The notes under the pieces: generated by a model
Databases searched by the model: none
Told to the model about the DNA's origin: nothing
What the model saw: only the letters and a program-made list of their open reading frames with translations
Made by a program: the position numbers and the translations under genes
In this document: in pieces, positions 1 through 7,600 of the stretch
Layout of the letters: every line of letters starts with the position of its first letter
Position numbering within the stretch: position 1 is the first letter of the stretch
Assembly (NCBI RefSeq): GCF_002846555.1
Contig: NZ_PJMS01000001.1
Location: 2,914,001 to 2,978,000, forward strand
From: Aquimarina sp. MAR_2010_214
GTDB lineage: Bacteria; Bacteroidota; Bacteroidia; Flavobacteriales; Flavobacteriaceae
Length of the DNA stretch: 64,000 nucleotides
Direction of reading: 5' to 3'

Positions 1-2170
1 AATCTTTACCCGTAGGTACATTGATTCCTAAATCAATAGCAAAATCTGAAATTGCTTTTACAGCTTTATATAATCTAGCATCTTCTCCTTCATTTTTACA
101 AGGCCACATCCAATTTGCAGATAATGAAACGGATTGCAATCCTTCATTAAGTGGTGCCCATATAATATTAGTCAATGCTTCTGCAATAGAATTTTTACTC
201 CCTGCTTCTGGGTTGATTAGGCCTGAGATAGGAGAATGTCCAATACTAGTTGCAATACCTTCTTTACCATTATAATCTAGCGCCATTACCCCACAATTGT
301 TTAAAGGTAATTGTAATGGCCCTGCACATTGTTGTTTAGCAACTTTTCCTCCTACACATCGATCTACTTTATTGGTTAACCAATCTTTACAGGCAACAGC
401 TTCTAGCTGTAGTACCTGTTCGAGGTAGTTTTGAAAATTTTCTTTGTTATAAGAAATGTTTTCATAATTACGCTCAATGGTTTTATCGTTCATTATAGTT
501 TTAGGAGAACTACCAAACATATCTTCTAATGCAAGATCCATTGGTGTATCTCCTTTGGTTTTGGACTGAAAGGTAAAACGGTGATCTCCGGTAACATCTC
601 CTACTTCATACATAGGGGAGCGTTCGCGCTCAGCAATACGTTGTAGTGTATCTATATTTTTTTGCCCGATAACTAATCCCATACGTTCTTGGGATTCGTT
701 ACCGATGATTTCTTTTGCCGATAATGTTGGGTCTCCTACAGGTAGTTTATCCAGGTCAATTTTTCCACCAGTCTCTTCTACCAGTTCAGAAAGACAGTTA
801 AGATGGCCTCCTGCACCATGATCATGTATGGATACAATTGTATTTTCTTCATTCTCTACCATACCTCTAATTGCATTAGAAGCACGTTTTTGCATTTCTG
901 GATTAGAGCGCTGTATCGCATTTAATTCGATACCGCTGCTAAATTCTCCGGTATCTGCAGAAGATACAGCAGCACCTCCCATACCAATTCGATAATTTTC
1001 TCCTCCCAAGATTACAATTTTATCTCCTTTTTCTGGAGTGGCTTTGATAGCTTGTTCGGCTTTACCATATCCAATCCCACCTGCCTGCATAATTACTTTG
1101 TCGAAACCAAGTTTTCGGGCGTCTTCTTCATGCTCAAAAGTGAGTACAGATCCTGTGATTAAAGGTTGACCAAATTTATTTCCAAAATCAGAAGCTCCGT
1201 TAGAGGCCTTTATTAATATGTCCATTGGAGTTTGGTATAACCAATCTCTTTCTGTCATAGCTTTCTCCCATGGACGGTTATTTTCTAATCGCGAATATGA
1301 GGTCATATATACTGCTGTCCCAGCAAGAGGCAAGGAGCCTTTTCCTCCGGCAAGGCGATCTCTGATTTCTCCTCCAGATCCTGTAGCAGCGCCATTAAAT
1401 GGTTCTACTGTGGTCGGAAAATTATGTGTTTCCGCTTTAATCGAAATCACACTATTGAATTCGGTTTCCTGATAAAAATCAGGCTTATCAGCAGTTTTTG
1501 GAGCAAACTGAGTAACTCTTGGCCCTTTTATAAAGGCTACATTATCTTTATATGCAGAAACAATATCGTTTGGATTTACCTCTGATGTCTTTTTTATTAA
1601 CTTAAAAAGTGAAGTAGGTTGTTCTTCTCCATCAATAACAAAGGTTCCGTTAAAGATTTTATGACGACAGTGTTCAGAATTTACTTGCGAAAACCCAAAA
1701 ACTTCTGAGTCTGTAAGTTGTCGTCCTATTTTTTTACTAACTCCTTCGAGGTATTCAATTTCTTCGTCATTAAGAGCTAAACCTTCGGCGATATTATAAG
1801 CAGCAATATCATCAATCTCTATGATCGATTCTGGCTTTATATCAATAGTATAGATATCCTGATTTAGCAGATCATACTTTTGAGAAAGCATAGGGTCGAA
1901 ATCAATGTAATCTTTTGTAACGGTTCGAAATTCTTCTATTCTAACAATTCCTTCTATACCCATATTCTGAGTGATCTCTACGGCATTAGTACTCCACGGA
2001 GTAATCATTGCGGCACGAGGACCAACAAAAAAAGCGTCAATAGACGCCACAGATAGTTGAGGTTGGTTGCCAAATAACCATGTTAATTTTTTTATGGTTT
2101 CAGGAGAGATTTCATTGTTTGTTTGAACTGCAAATACTTTCTCGTTTTGGTTTCCGAAGAAATGGATCAT
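1..2170 (-). CDS. purL: Phosphoribosylformylglycinamidine synthase, N-terminal part (cut by window edge)
   Basis: This is the large single-chain FGAM synthase, which uses glutamine and ATP to convert FGAR to FGAM in de novo purine synthesis. The reading frame opens with MIHFFGNQNEKVFAV and runs off the left edge after about 723 codons, so roughly the last 500 residues of a ~1200-residue enzyme are missing. The family signature NSEHCRHKIFNG is seen near residues 164-175. Further on are the ATP-binding stretch KAETHNFPTTVEPFNGAATG and the glycine-rich segment GGENYRIGMGGAA. The C-terminal glutaminase domain should lie outside the window. The ATG at 2170 is supported by a TAAATTTG promoter element about 35 bases upstream. 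purC lies 47 kb away, so purine genes are scattered here. The identification is secure. Confidence 0.96.
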   Translation of the reverse strand, partial: MIHFFGNQNEKVFAVQTNNEISPETIKKLTWLFGNQPQLSVASIDAFFVGPRAAMITPWSTNAVEITQNMGIEGIVRIEEFRTVTKDYIDFDPMLSQKYDLLNQDIYTIDIKPESIIEIDDIAAYNIAEGLALNDEEIEYLEGVSKKIGRQLTDSEVFGFSQVNSEHCRHKIFNGTFVIDGEEQPTSLFKLIKKTSEVNPNDIVSAYKDNVAFIKGPRVTQFAPKTADKPDFYQETEFNSVISIKAETHNFPTTVEPFNGAATGSGGEIRDRLAGGKGSLPLAGTAVYMTSYSRLENNRPWEKAMTERDWLYQTPMDILIKASNGASDFGNKFGQPLITGSVLTFEHEEDARKLGFDKVIMQAGGIGYGKAEQAIKATPEKGDKIVILGGENYRIGMGGAAVSSADTGEFSSGIELNAIQRSNPEMQKRASNAIRGMVENEENTIVSIHDHGAGGHLNCLSELVEETGGKIDLDKLPVGDPTLSAKEIIGNESQERMGLVIGQKNIDTLQRIAERERSPMYEVGDVTGDHRFTFQSKTKGDTPMDLALEDMFGSSPKTIMNDKTIERNYENISYNKENFQNYLEQVLQLEAVACKDWLTNKVDRCVGGKVAKQQCAGPLQLPLNNCGVMALDYNGKEGIATSIGHSPISGLINPEAGSKNSIAEALTNIIWAPLNEGLQSVSLSANWMWPCKNEGEDARLYKAVKAISDFAIDLGINVPTGKD

Positions 2171-2204
2171 ACTTCGATTATTTGTGTTGATTTTTATTAA
2201 GCTG

Positions 2205-2212
2205 CAAATTTA
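2205..2212 (-). promoter_or_regulatory. -7 element of the purL promoter
   Basis: On the minus strand this reads TAAATTTG, an exact match to the Bacteroidota -7 consensus TAnnTTTG. It lies 35 bases before the purL ATG. No clear TTG is seen at the -33 position, so only the -7 half is convincing. Confidence 0.6.
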
Positions 2213-2421
2213 CTACTTTCTTACTAAAATTAGGTATAAAACTAAGATAGAATCCCAGAGTTATTCACTGAATTTTAAACAATAGCAAAGAGATAAAATG
2301 TAATAATTGAATTTTGTGATATTACAGTATGAATGTTTCGATAGTTTTTAGAAGGTTTTGCATCTTTGCAAGAGTGAAATTTTTATATAACTGTATACAT
2401 ATTATTGTATACAGATACGTA

Positions 2422-3630
2422 TTATTTTCTTTCTAATAGGGCCATATAAAACCCATCATATCCTGATTTATGTGAAAGTACTTTCTTGTCTTTGATCAAG
2501 GTGAAATCATTTCCGATTTCTTTAGAAAGGAAACTTTTTACCTGATCTTGATTTTCTGATGGTAAAATAGAGCAGGTAGCATATACTAATTTTCCTCCAG
2601 ATTTTACCATTTTAGAATAATTCTCAAGTATTTCGGCTTGTGTATGCTTGATTTTATCTAAAAATTCTGGTTGTAATTTCCATTTGGCATCTGGGTTTCG
2701 TCGTAAAACACCCAAACCACTACATGGGGCATCGATAAGAACACGATCTGCTTTGCCATATAATTTTTTGATGTCTTTTGTGCTTTCTATGACTCGAGTT
2801 TCGATATTATGGGCACCATCTCTACGAGCTCTTCTTTTAAGCTCTTTTAGTTTATTACCATAAATATCCATAGCAATAACCTGTCCTTTATTTTGCATCA
2901 AGGCTGCCAAATGAAGACTTTTACCACCTGCACCTGCACAAGTATCTACAACACGTTGCCCAGGTTGTACTTCTAGAAAATCGGCTACCAATTGAGAAGA
3001 AGCATCTTGTACTTCAAATAATCCGTTTTTGAATGCTTCTGTGGTAAATACATTGGTTCTTTCGACAAGCTTAAGCGCATCTGGATATCCTTTAATGAAT
3101 TCGGTATCGATATTTTCGTCTTCCAGTAGACTTCTAAGTTTTTCTCTTGATGTTTTTAAGGTATTTGCACGAAGAATTACAGGAGCCTGCTCATTAAGTG
3201 CGGTAATTTCTTTATCCCACAGTTTACCTAGTTCTTGTTCCCCCAATTGATCCATCCAATCGGGGATAGACTCTTTAAATTTTCTTATTTTGCTTAATTC
3301 ATCAAAACGTCCTTTGATACGACGGGTAGGCGTAGGGCCAATTTGTTTCCAATCGGGCAAAGAAATTCCTCTTAGAGTGGCCCAAACTGCAAAAACTCTC
3401 CATAAGTTATCTCTGGAGAAAGGTTCTTTTACTTCGGCTATTTCGGTATATAAGCGTTTCCATCTTACGATTTCGTATACGGTCTCTGCAACAAAACTAC
3501 GATCACGTGATCCCCATCTTTTGTCTCGTTTCAGTAATTTCTGAACCACTTTATCTGCATAGCTTCCTTCATTAAATATTTCATGTAATCCATCTATAAC
3601 AGCAAAGACAAGATTTCTATGTAAACGCAT
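2422..3630 (-). CDS. RsmB/NOL1-NOP2-Sun family 16S rRNA (cytosine-C5) methyltransferase
   Basis: Probable SAM-dependent m5C methyltransferase acting on ribosomal RNA, about 402 residues. The C-terminal half holds the family motifs in order: SAM-binding motif VVDTCAGAGGKSLHLAAL, then DAPCSGLGVLRRNPDAKW with the PCS cysteine, then VYATCSILPSENQ with the catalytic TCS cysteine. The N-terminal half resembles the NusB-like/PUA-like RNA-binding part of RsmB. The frame extends upstream to a TTG at 3654, but that codon lies inside a TACCTTTG promoter element (3652-3659). The ATG at 3630, giving MRLHRNLVF, is therefore the better start. It is transcribed divergently from the neighbouring lipoprotein gene. 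RsmB is more likely than RsmF, but the substrate base cannot be read from the sequence. Confidence 0.88.
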   Translation of the reverse strand: MRLHRNLVFAVIDGLHEIFNEGSYADKVVQKLLKRDKRWGSRDRSFVAETVYEIVRWKRLYTEIAEVKEPFSRDNLWRVFAVWATLRGISLPDWKQIGPTPTRRIKGRFDELSKIRKFKESIPDWMDQLGEQELGKLWDKEITALNEQAPVILRANTLKTSREKLRSLLEDENIDTEFIKGYPDALKLVERTNVFTTEAFKNGLFEVQDASSQLVADFLEVQPGQRVVDTCAGAGGKSLHLAALMQNKGQVIAMDIYGNKLKELKRRARRDGAHNIETRVIESTKDIKKLYGKADRVLIDAPCSGLGVLRRNPDAKWKLQPEFLDKIKHTQAEILENYSKMVKSGGKLVYATCSILPSENQDQVKSFLSKEIGNDFTLIKDKKVLSHKSGYDGFYMALLERK

Positions 3631-3651
3631 TGTATTTTTTTTTAAGGTGTG

Positions 3652-3689
3652 CAAAGGTAGACCTTTGTGATCAAATACTATTATATTTG
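3652..3689. promoter_or_regulatory. Divergent promoter region between the methyltransferase and the BNR lipoprotein
   Basis: The minus strand carries TACCTTTG at 3652-3659 and the plus strand carries TATATTTG at 3682-3689. Both match the Bacteroidota -7 consensus. A perfect 7-bp dyad, CAAAGGT-AG-ACCTTTG, covers 3652-3667. The two elements fix the probable starts of the flanking genes at 3630 (minus) and 3715 (plus). Confidence 0.6.
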
Positions 3690-3714
3690 ACTATAATTAT
3701 TGATATCAAAACCT

Positions 3715-4779
3715 ATGAAACTAATCTGCACCCTATTATTTGTTTTGACTTTTGTTTTTTGTACCACAGAAGAGAAAGTAGTTACTCATAATTTTTCTAA
3801 AGTTGAAATAGAAACTATTTTAAAAGATTCTATAAGTATACGAGCCTTAGATATATATAATGATACTTTGATTGGTTTTGGTTTTAATAAAGGGTATGGA
3901 TTTATAAATCTTGCTACAGAAAAGAAGACTATTATCGAGTTTTCTGAGTCTGATACTAAAGAAAAAAAAGAAAACTGGATTGCAGAACAACGTGCTGTTA
4001 GTTTTACTGATAAGTCGTTTTTTAGTTTAGGAGTAAGTTCTCCTGCAAGATTAAGAAAGATTGATAGAGAGACTAAAGAGGAAAAAATAGTATATACCGA
4101 AATGCATAAAAAAGTATTTTATGATGCAATAGCATTTTGGAATGCTAAAGAAGGAATTGCAATGGGAGATCCTACAGATACTTGTTTGTCTATAATTATT
4201 ACAAGAGATGGGGGAGAAACCTGGAAAAAGGTTTCTTGTGACGATCTACCTGAAACTTTTGTTGGAGAAGCTGCATTTGCTGCTAGTAATGGAAACATTT
4301 CAATTGTAGGCGATAAAACATGGATAGCTACAGGAGGAATGAAGTCCAGAGTGTTTTTCTCTCCTGATAAAGGAAAAACATGGGGAGTTTATGATACTCC
4401 TATCATTCAAGGAAAAGAAACCACAGGAGCGTATTCTGTTGATTTTTATGACGAGAATAATGGAATCATTTTTGGAGGAGATTATACAGCTCCAAAAAGT
4501 AACGAGGCAAATAAAGCGATTACAAAAGATGGAGGAAAAACGTGGGAATTGGTATCAGATGGTAGTGGAGCAGGGTATAAGAGTTGTATACGATATATCC
4601 CTAATGGTGGTGGTAAAGAAATGGTAGCTGTTGGATTTACAGGAATATCAATTTCTAACGATCTTGGAAGAAGTTGGAAAGAACTAAGTAAAGAAGGTTT
4701 TTATACAATAAGATTTATAAATGATAGTGTTGCAATAGCGGCAGGTAAAGGAAGAATTGCTAAACTGATTTTTAAATAA
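3715..4779 (+). CDS. BNR-repeat/photosystem II stability factor-like lipoprotein
   Basis: Predicted exported lipoprotein of 354 residues. The N-terminus MKLICTLLFVLTFVFC is a lipoprotein signal peptide whose lipobox ends at Cys16. The mature part is a beta-propeller of the Ycf48/BNR type. It has recurrent Asp-box-like segments: TRDGGETWKK, SPDKGKTWGV, TKDGGKTWEL and SNDLGRSWKE. Such proteins are common in Bacteroidota, usually without a known substrate, and are often misnamed oxidoreductases. A TTG 15 bases upstream could also start the frame, but the ATG at 3715 places the signal peptide correctly. The gene faces the sigma operon, with a shared hairpin between them. Confidence 0.8.
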   Translation: MKLICTLLFVLTFVFCTTEEKVVTHNFSKVEIETILKDSISIRALDIYNDTLIGFGFNKGYGFINLATEKKTIIEFSESDTKEKKENWIAEQRAVSFTDKSFFSLGVSSPARLRKIDRETKEEKIVYTEMHKKVFYDAIAFWNAKEGIAMGDPTDTCLSIIITRDGGETWKKVSCDDLPETFVGEAAFAASNGNISIVGDKTWIATGGMKSRVFFSPDKGKTWGVYDTPIIQGKETTGAYSVDFYDENNGIIFGGDYTAPKSNEANKAITKDGGKTWELVSDGSGAGYKSCIRYIPNGGGKEMVAVGFTGISISNDLGRSWKELSKEGFYTIRFINDSVAIAAGKGRIAKLIFK

Positions 4780-4806
4780 AAAAGAGGTGTATAACACCCT
4801 CTTTTT
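4780..4806. terminator. Bidirectional intrinsic terminator
   Basis: An AAAAGAGG-TGT stem pairs with ACACCCTCTTTTT, with one bulge, immediately after the stop codon at 4777-4779. Its A and T tracts suit termination in both directions, for the lipoprotein gene and for the converging gene at 4825-5271. Confidence 0.8.
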
Positions 4807-4824
4807 CTGTGTTCTTATAATATT

Positions 4825-5271
4825 TTAATGTCTTTTTCTTCGTTCTTTAATTCTTGCCAGCATACGTTTGTGAAAATCGGCTTCTGCTTTTATGAGTTTT
4901 AGAATTTTCGTATTAGGCATGACTTTCTTTAAATCTAGGATTAAATTTTTTCGGGATTGTGATTTCTGTTCCTCTACTTCAAGAAAGTTGTTTATAGCAT
5001 CTTTGGCTTGCTTATCACTTAAACCAGTAGGGGTGTTGTTGGCTTCTTTTATACTTTTAATCAACTTACGTTCTCGACGTCTAAGTTTTTGAACAGTCTC
5101 TTCATGGACATTATAAACAGGCCAGAATTGCTGAGCTTCTTTACTGGTTAAATCTAGTTTCTCAGTAATATATGCGATTTTAAATGCTTTAATTTTTTCT
5201 CTTGGCCCGTGTTGAGCAAAAGCACCTATAGAAAACCAGGCAAAGCAAATAAGTAAAACTATCTTTTTCAT
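4825..5271 (-). CDS. Small secreted protein of the ECF sigma operon (Spy/CpxP-like helical protein)
   Basis: A 148-residue protein with a signal peptide (MKKIVLLICFAWFSIGAFAQ). The mature part is highly charged and predicted helical, including the segment YITEKLDLTSKEAQQFWPVYN, which resembles the LTxxQ-type region of Spy/CpxP periplasmic sensors. In Flavobacteriia such genes commonly follow an ECF sigma factor and its membrane regulator and are labelled sensors of ECF sigma factors. The order here (sigma, TM protein, this gene) matches. The function as periplasmic sensor or chaperone is inferred from this context, and no catalytic motif is visible. Confidence 0.7.
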   Translation of the reverse strand: MKKIVLLICFAWFSIGAFAQHGPREKIKAFKIAYITEKLDLTSKEAQQFWPVYNVHEETVQKLRRRERKLIKSIKEANNTPTGLSDKQAKDAINNFLEVEEQKSQSRKNLILDLKKVMPNTKILKLIKAEADFHKRMLARIKERRKRH

Positions 5272-5384
5272 GTGTTTGTTTTATTGTTTTAGAGGTCAAA
5301 TGGAATCTTTGGCGATTAAAAGAATGATAGATTAATGTTTTAATAATTATTTTGATCGAGTCGGTTTCATGTGTTTGTTTTATT
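5266..5384 (-). repeat. Duplicated translation-start region (20-bp direct repeat)
   Basis: On the minus strand the 20-mer AATAAAACAAACACATGAAA occurs twice, at 5365-5384 and at 5266-5285, 99 bp apart. The downstream copy contains the real ATG of the 148-residue protein. The upstream copy begins inside the stop codon of the preceding gene and its ATG opens a frame of only seven codons. Confidence 0.85.
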
Positions 5385-5904
5385 CTGTAAATATAATTTC
5401 ATCATCTAAATCCTCTTCGGATAAATACTCTAATAAAGTTTCATCATCAATTAATTCTTTTTCGAATGTTTCTGAGTATATAATATCTTCATCTAATAGC
5501 GCTGCGATTTCTGAAGTACTGAGTTCAATATCTTCTTCATTAAAATAAGCGTGTATATCGGCAACTTCAATAGAGTTAAAATTTAATTCTGATTCTTTAG
5601 GTATGGATACAGATATAATAATAGCAATCATTGCAGCAATACCCGAGATATATAAAATATTTTTACTGACTCGTAATGAGATAAGTTTCCCTTTGGGTTT
5701 ATCATCATCAATTTTTTGCATTATAGTATCTTCCAAAGTTGTGAAATAGTCTTCGGGAACTTTGAAACCCGAATCCATTTTGGAACTCAGTTGGTCATCT
5801 TTATCAGAAGCTATTTTTTCAAAAAGCTTACTTTCGAAACTTTCAAAATAACCTTCAGGTACTTTAAAACCGTCATTGTTTTTATGTGATTTATCTTTTT
5901 TCAC
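5380..5904 (-). CDS. Single-pass membrane protein, putative anti-sigma factor
   Basis: A 174-residue protein encoded directly after the ECF sigma gene (31-bp gap) and starting with GTG. The N-terminal cytoplasmic part has two copies of a short motif, GFKVPEGYF at about 12-20 and GFKVPEDYF at about 46-54, each followed by an amphipathic helix. One transmembrane segment follows (ILYISGIAAMIAIIISVSI). The C-terminal tail is strongly acidic. This is the usual layout of the small membrane proteins that follow ECF sigma genes in Flavobacteriia. An anti-sigma role is inferred from position, and no zinc-binding ZAS motif is seen. Confidence 0.6.
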   Translation of the reverse strand: MKKDKSHKNNDGFKVPEGYFESFESKLFEKIASDKDDQLSSKMDSGFKVPEDYFTTLEDTIMQKIDDDKPKGKLISLRVSKNILYISGIAAMIAIIISVSIPKESELNFNSIEVADIHAYFNEEDIELSTSEIAALLDEDIIYSETFEKELIDDETLLEYLSEEDLDDEIIFTE

Positions 5905-5935
5905 TGATAGTATGACTTTTTTATTATTAAAAGGT

Positions 5936-6484
5936 TTAATCTTTTTTTAAAAAATCTTCAATTTTTTTTGAAGCTAAATGATAAGAAGCTTTTAATGCTC
6001 CTTCGCTGGTCTCTAGAATTTCTGACATCTCACGATATTTAAGTTCCTGAAAATATTTCATATTAAAGACCTGTTGTTGTTTTTGTGGTAAAGTGGCTAT
6101 AGCCTTTTGCAACATGAGTTGTATTTGATCTCCTTCATAATAGACATCTGCCTCGAGATTCTGAATTAATTGTAAACTTAACTCTTCATTACTAATATTA
6201 TATTTTTTTGCTTTTTGATTTAGAAAAGTAATAGACTCATTTGTGGCTATACGATATAACCAGGAGTATAATTTACTATCTCCTTTAAACTTTTTTATAT
6301 TCTTATATACTTTAATAAACACATTTTGTAGTATATCATCTGTATCGTCATGATTTTTTACCATATTTCTGACATGCCAATAAAGGCGCTGTTGATATAC
6401 AGCAACAAGCTTACCAAAAGCGGTATTTATATCCTTGTCTGATTGTAAGGCAATAAGTAGGTCTTGTTCTTCCCGAGTGTTCAA
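5936..6484 (-). CDS. ECF-type RNA polymerase sigma-70 factor
   Basis: About 182 residues with both ECF domains. Sigma region 2 is seen as DDTDDILQNVFIKVYKN followed by GDSKLYSWLYRIATNESI. Region 4 is seen as LPQKQQQVFNMKYFQELKYR, followed by EMSEILETSEGALKASYHLA, a helix-turn-helix. The gene heads a three-gene operon with a membrane protein and a secreted helical protein, suggesting envelope-stress sensing. The frame has no ATG. Candidate starts are TTG at 6514 and TTG at 6484; homologues as I remember them begin close to the sequence NTREEQDLL, which favours 6484. The start is therefore uncertain by about ten codons. Confidence 0.88.
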   Translation of the reverse strand: MNTREEQDLLIALQSDKDINTAFGKLVAVYQQRLYWHVRNMVKNHDDTDDILQNVFIKVYKNIKKFKGDSKLYSWLYRIATNESITFLNQKAKKYNISNEELSLQLIQNLEADVYYEGDQIQLMLQKAIATLPQKQQQVFNMKYFQELKYREMSEILETSEGALKASYHLASKKIEDFLKKD

Positions 6485-6585
6485 AGGTAAAATTAGTTTT
6501 ATTGAAATGATCAATTATTTGATCTTGGTACTACTATATGACTAATGTACATAAAAAAGGTTTAATCATGTTTTAAATAATATTT

Positions 6586-6601
6586 TGTAGGAATTTTGTA
6601 G
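6586..6601 (+). other. Degenerate upstream element of small-RNA copy 1
   Basis: TGTAG occurs twice here (6586 and 6597) but the matching CTACA half seen upstream of copies 2-4 is absent. This is the position where a TGTAG-N8-CTACA dyad would be expected for the first unit. Confidence 0.4.
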
Positions 6602-6660
6602 GATTAAATGTTAAATATAATGCTTATTTGCCTTTTTTATAGATAAAATACACTTTTTGT

Positions 6661-6690
6661 TTGGTGAATTGAAAATAATTTCTATCTTTA
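6661..6690 (+). promoter_or_regulatory. Promoter of small-RNA copy 1
   Basis: TTG at 6661-6663, a 19-base spacer and TATCTTTA at 6683-6690 match the Bacteroidota promoter pattern. The element TATAGATAAAATACA lies just upstream and recurs with changes before every copy. Confidence 0.8.
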
Positions 6691-6696
6691 CAGTGT

Positions 6697-6825
6697 AATA
6701 ATGATTGAGTTCTTTCATTTCCCCCAAGATGAAAGTTTTTTATAAAAGTGAGTTTTAATTTTAGAGTAAGCCCCTAAATTAAGATGATTTGTGTGAAGAG
6801 AAAGAGTGCGAAAGCACTCTTTTTT
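6697..6825 (+). ncRNA. Tandem small RNA, copy 1
   Basis: Predicted free-standing transcript of about 129 nt; its start is inferred as 6-7 bases after the -7 box. Hairpin 1 pairs CTTTCAT (6712-6718) with ATGAAAG (6729-6735) around the loop TTCCCCCAAG. Hairpin 2 pairs TTAATTTTAG (6755-6764) with CTAAATTAA (6774-6782) around a loop that ends in GCCC. The 3' end is a terminator stem with a GAAA tetraloop (6801-6825). The core is nearly identical in four copies. The 14-codon frame MIEFFHFPQDESFL is not preserved in the other copies, so RNA is the likely product. I do not recognise the family. Confidence 0.75.
6801..6825 (+). terminator. Terminator of small-RNA copy 1
   Basis: AAAGAGTGC-GAAA-GCACTCTTT: a 9-bp stem with a GNRA tetraloop, running into a T tract on the plus strand. 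Confidence 0.88.
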
Positions 6826-6870
6826 ATGTTTAATACTTTTTGATAGGGACTATTTTTAAACGTTAACATT

Positions 6871-6888
6871 TGTAAGTATAAGACTACA
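6871..6888. promoter_or_regulatory. Upstream dyad of small-RNA copy 2
   Basis: TGTAA-N8-CTACA, an imperfect form of the TGTAG-N8-CTACA inverted repeat. It is centred about 113 bases before the predicted transcript start of copy 2. The same dyad sits at the same distance before copies 3 and 4. Confidence 0.5.
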
Positions 6889-6956
6889 TTTTTTAATATT
6901 TTGTTTATTATAAAAAGTTAAAAAACACAATTTATAGATAAAATACACTTTTTTAT

Positions 6957-6986
6957 TTGGTAGATTAAAAATAATTGCTATCTTTA
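6957..6986 (+). promoter_or_regulatory. Promoter of small-RNA copy 2
   Basis: TTG at 6957-6959, a 19-base spacer and TATCTTTA at 6979-6986. The upstream element TATAGATAAAATACAC is retained. Confidence 0.8.
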
Positions 6987-6992
6987 CAGTGT

Positions 6993-7120
6993 AATAATGA
7001 GTGAGTTCTTTCATTCCCCCCAAGATGAAAGTTTTTATAAAAGTGAGTTTTAATTTTAGAGTAAGCCCCTAAATTAAGATGATTTGTGTGAAGAGAAAGA
7101 GTGCGAAAGCACTCTTTTTT
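6993..7120 (+). ncRNA. Tandem small RNA, copy 2
   Basis: Second unit of the array, about 128 nt, 296 bp after the first. The stems of hairpins 1 and 2 are unchanged, and the hairpin 1 loop reads TCCCCCCAAG. One T fewer in the run after hairpin 1 (T5 rather than T6) shifts both possible short reading frames relative to copy 1. The terminator stem (7098-7104 with 7109-7115, loop GAAA) and T tract are identical to copy 1. Confidence 0.75.
7096..7120 (+). terminator. Terminator of small-RNA copy 2
   Basis: The same AAAGAGTGC-GAAA-GCACTCTTT stem-loop and T tract as in copy 1. Confidence 0.88.
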
Positions 7121-7165
7121 ATGTTTAATACTTTTTGATGAGGATTATTTTTAAGTAGTAAGATT

Positions 7166-7183
7166 TGTAGGTAAAATACTACA
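7166..7183. promoter_or_regulatory. Upstream dyad of small-RNA copy 3
   Basis: TGTAG-N8-CTACA, perfect 5-bp arms, centred about 112 bases before the predicted start of copy 3. Confidence 0.5.
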
Positions 7184-7250
7184 CTGTTTGTGTGTTATGT
7201 AATTTTTAAAAGTTAAAAAGCATTATTATTAGGTAAAATACAATTTTTAT

Positions 7251-7280
7251 TTGGTAGATTAAAAATAATTACTATCTTTA
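7251..7280 (+). promoter_or_regulatory. Promoter of small-RNA copy 3
   Basis: TTG at 7251-7253, a 19-base spacer and TATCTTTA at 7273-7280. Confidence 0.8.
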
Positions 7281-7286
7281 CAGTGT

Positions 7287-7415
7287 AATAATGAGTGAGT
7301 TCTTTCATTATCCCCAAGATGAAAGTTTTTATAAAAGTGAGTTTTAATTTTAGAATAAGCCCCTAAATTAAGATGATTTGTGTGAAGAGAAAGAGTGCGA
7401 AAGCACTCTTTTTTT
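7287..7415 (+). ncRNA. Tandem small RNA, copy 3
   Basis: Third unit, 294 bp after the second. The hairpin 1 loop reads TATCCCCAAG, so the changes fall at the 5' side of the loop while CCCCAAG and both stem arms stay fixed. In the hairpin 2 loop one base differs from copies 1 and 2 (AGAATAAG rather than AGAGTAAG), and the stem is intact. The terminator stem is unchanged with a slightly longer T tract. Confidence 0.75.
7390..7415 (+). terminator. Terminator of small-RNA copy 3
   Basis: AAGAGTGC-GAAA-GCACTCTT followed by a T tract. Confidence 0.88.
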
Positions 7416-7478
7416 ATTTTATACTTTTTGTTTTATAGTATGATGAAAAAGTTAAGCTATGTTTAAGTAATTATTATT

Positions 7479-7496
7479 TGTAGGATTTAAACTACA
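7479..7496. promoter_or_regulatory. Upstream dyad of small-RNA copy 4
   Basis: TGTAG-N8-CTACA, perfect arms, centred about 113 bases before the predicted start of copy 4. Confidence 0.5.
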
Positions 7497-7563
7497 TAAA
7501 TATTTAATTTACTATATAAATATTGATAAAATGTATTTTTTATAGATAAAATTCGTTTTTGTT

Positions 7564-7594
7564 TTGGTGGTCTCTAATTTTTGCTTTATATTTA
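7564..7594 (+). promoter_or_regulatory. Promoter of small-RNA copy 4
   Basis: TTG at 7564-7566, a 20-base spacer and TATATTTA at 7587-7594. The sequence between the boxes has diverged most from the other copies, yet both boxes are kept. Confidence 0.75.
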
Positions 7595-7600
7595 CACCAT

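Noticed and set aside
2422..3654. TTG at 3654 as the start of the methyltransferase
   Set aside because: The codon lies inside the TACCTTTG promoter element. The ATG at 3630 follows directly and gives a normal N-terminus.
6482..6514. TTG-N22-TACCTTTG as the promoter of the ECF sigma gene
   Set aside because: The match is good, but the -7 box covers the best start codon (TTG 6484), and no standard start follows until well inside sigma region 2. It is probably fortuitous, or the real start is still unknown.
6700..7380. Short ORFs in the small-RNA units (such as MSEFFHYPQDESFYKSEF) as conserved micropeptides
   Set aside because: Copy 1 has an extra T that changes the end of the frame, and copy 4 has no start codon and a TAA just before the conserved block. 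The sequence is conserved at RNA level but not the frames. The second possible frame (MKVF...) is also broken by the T5/T6 difference.
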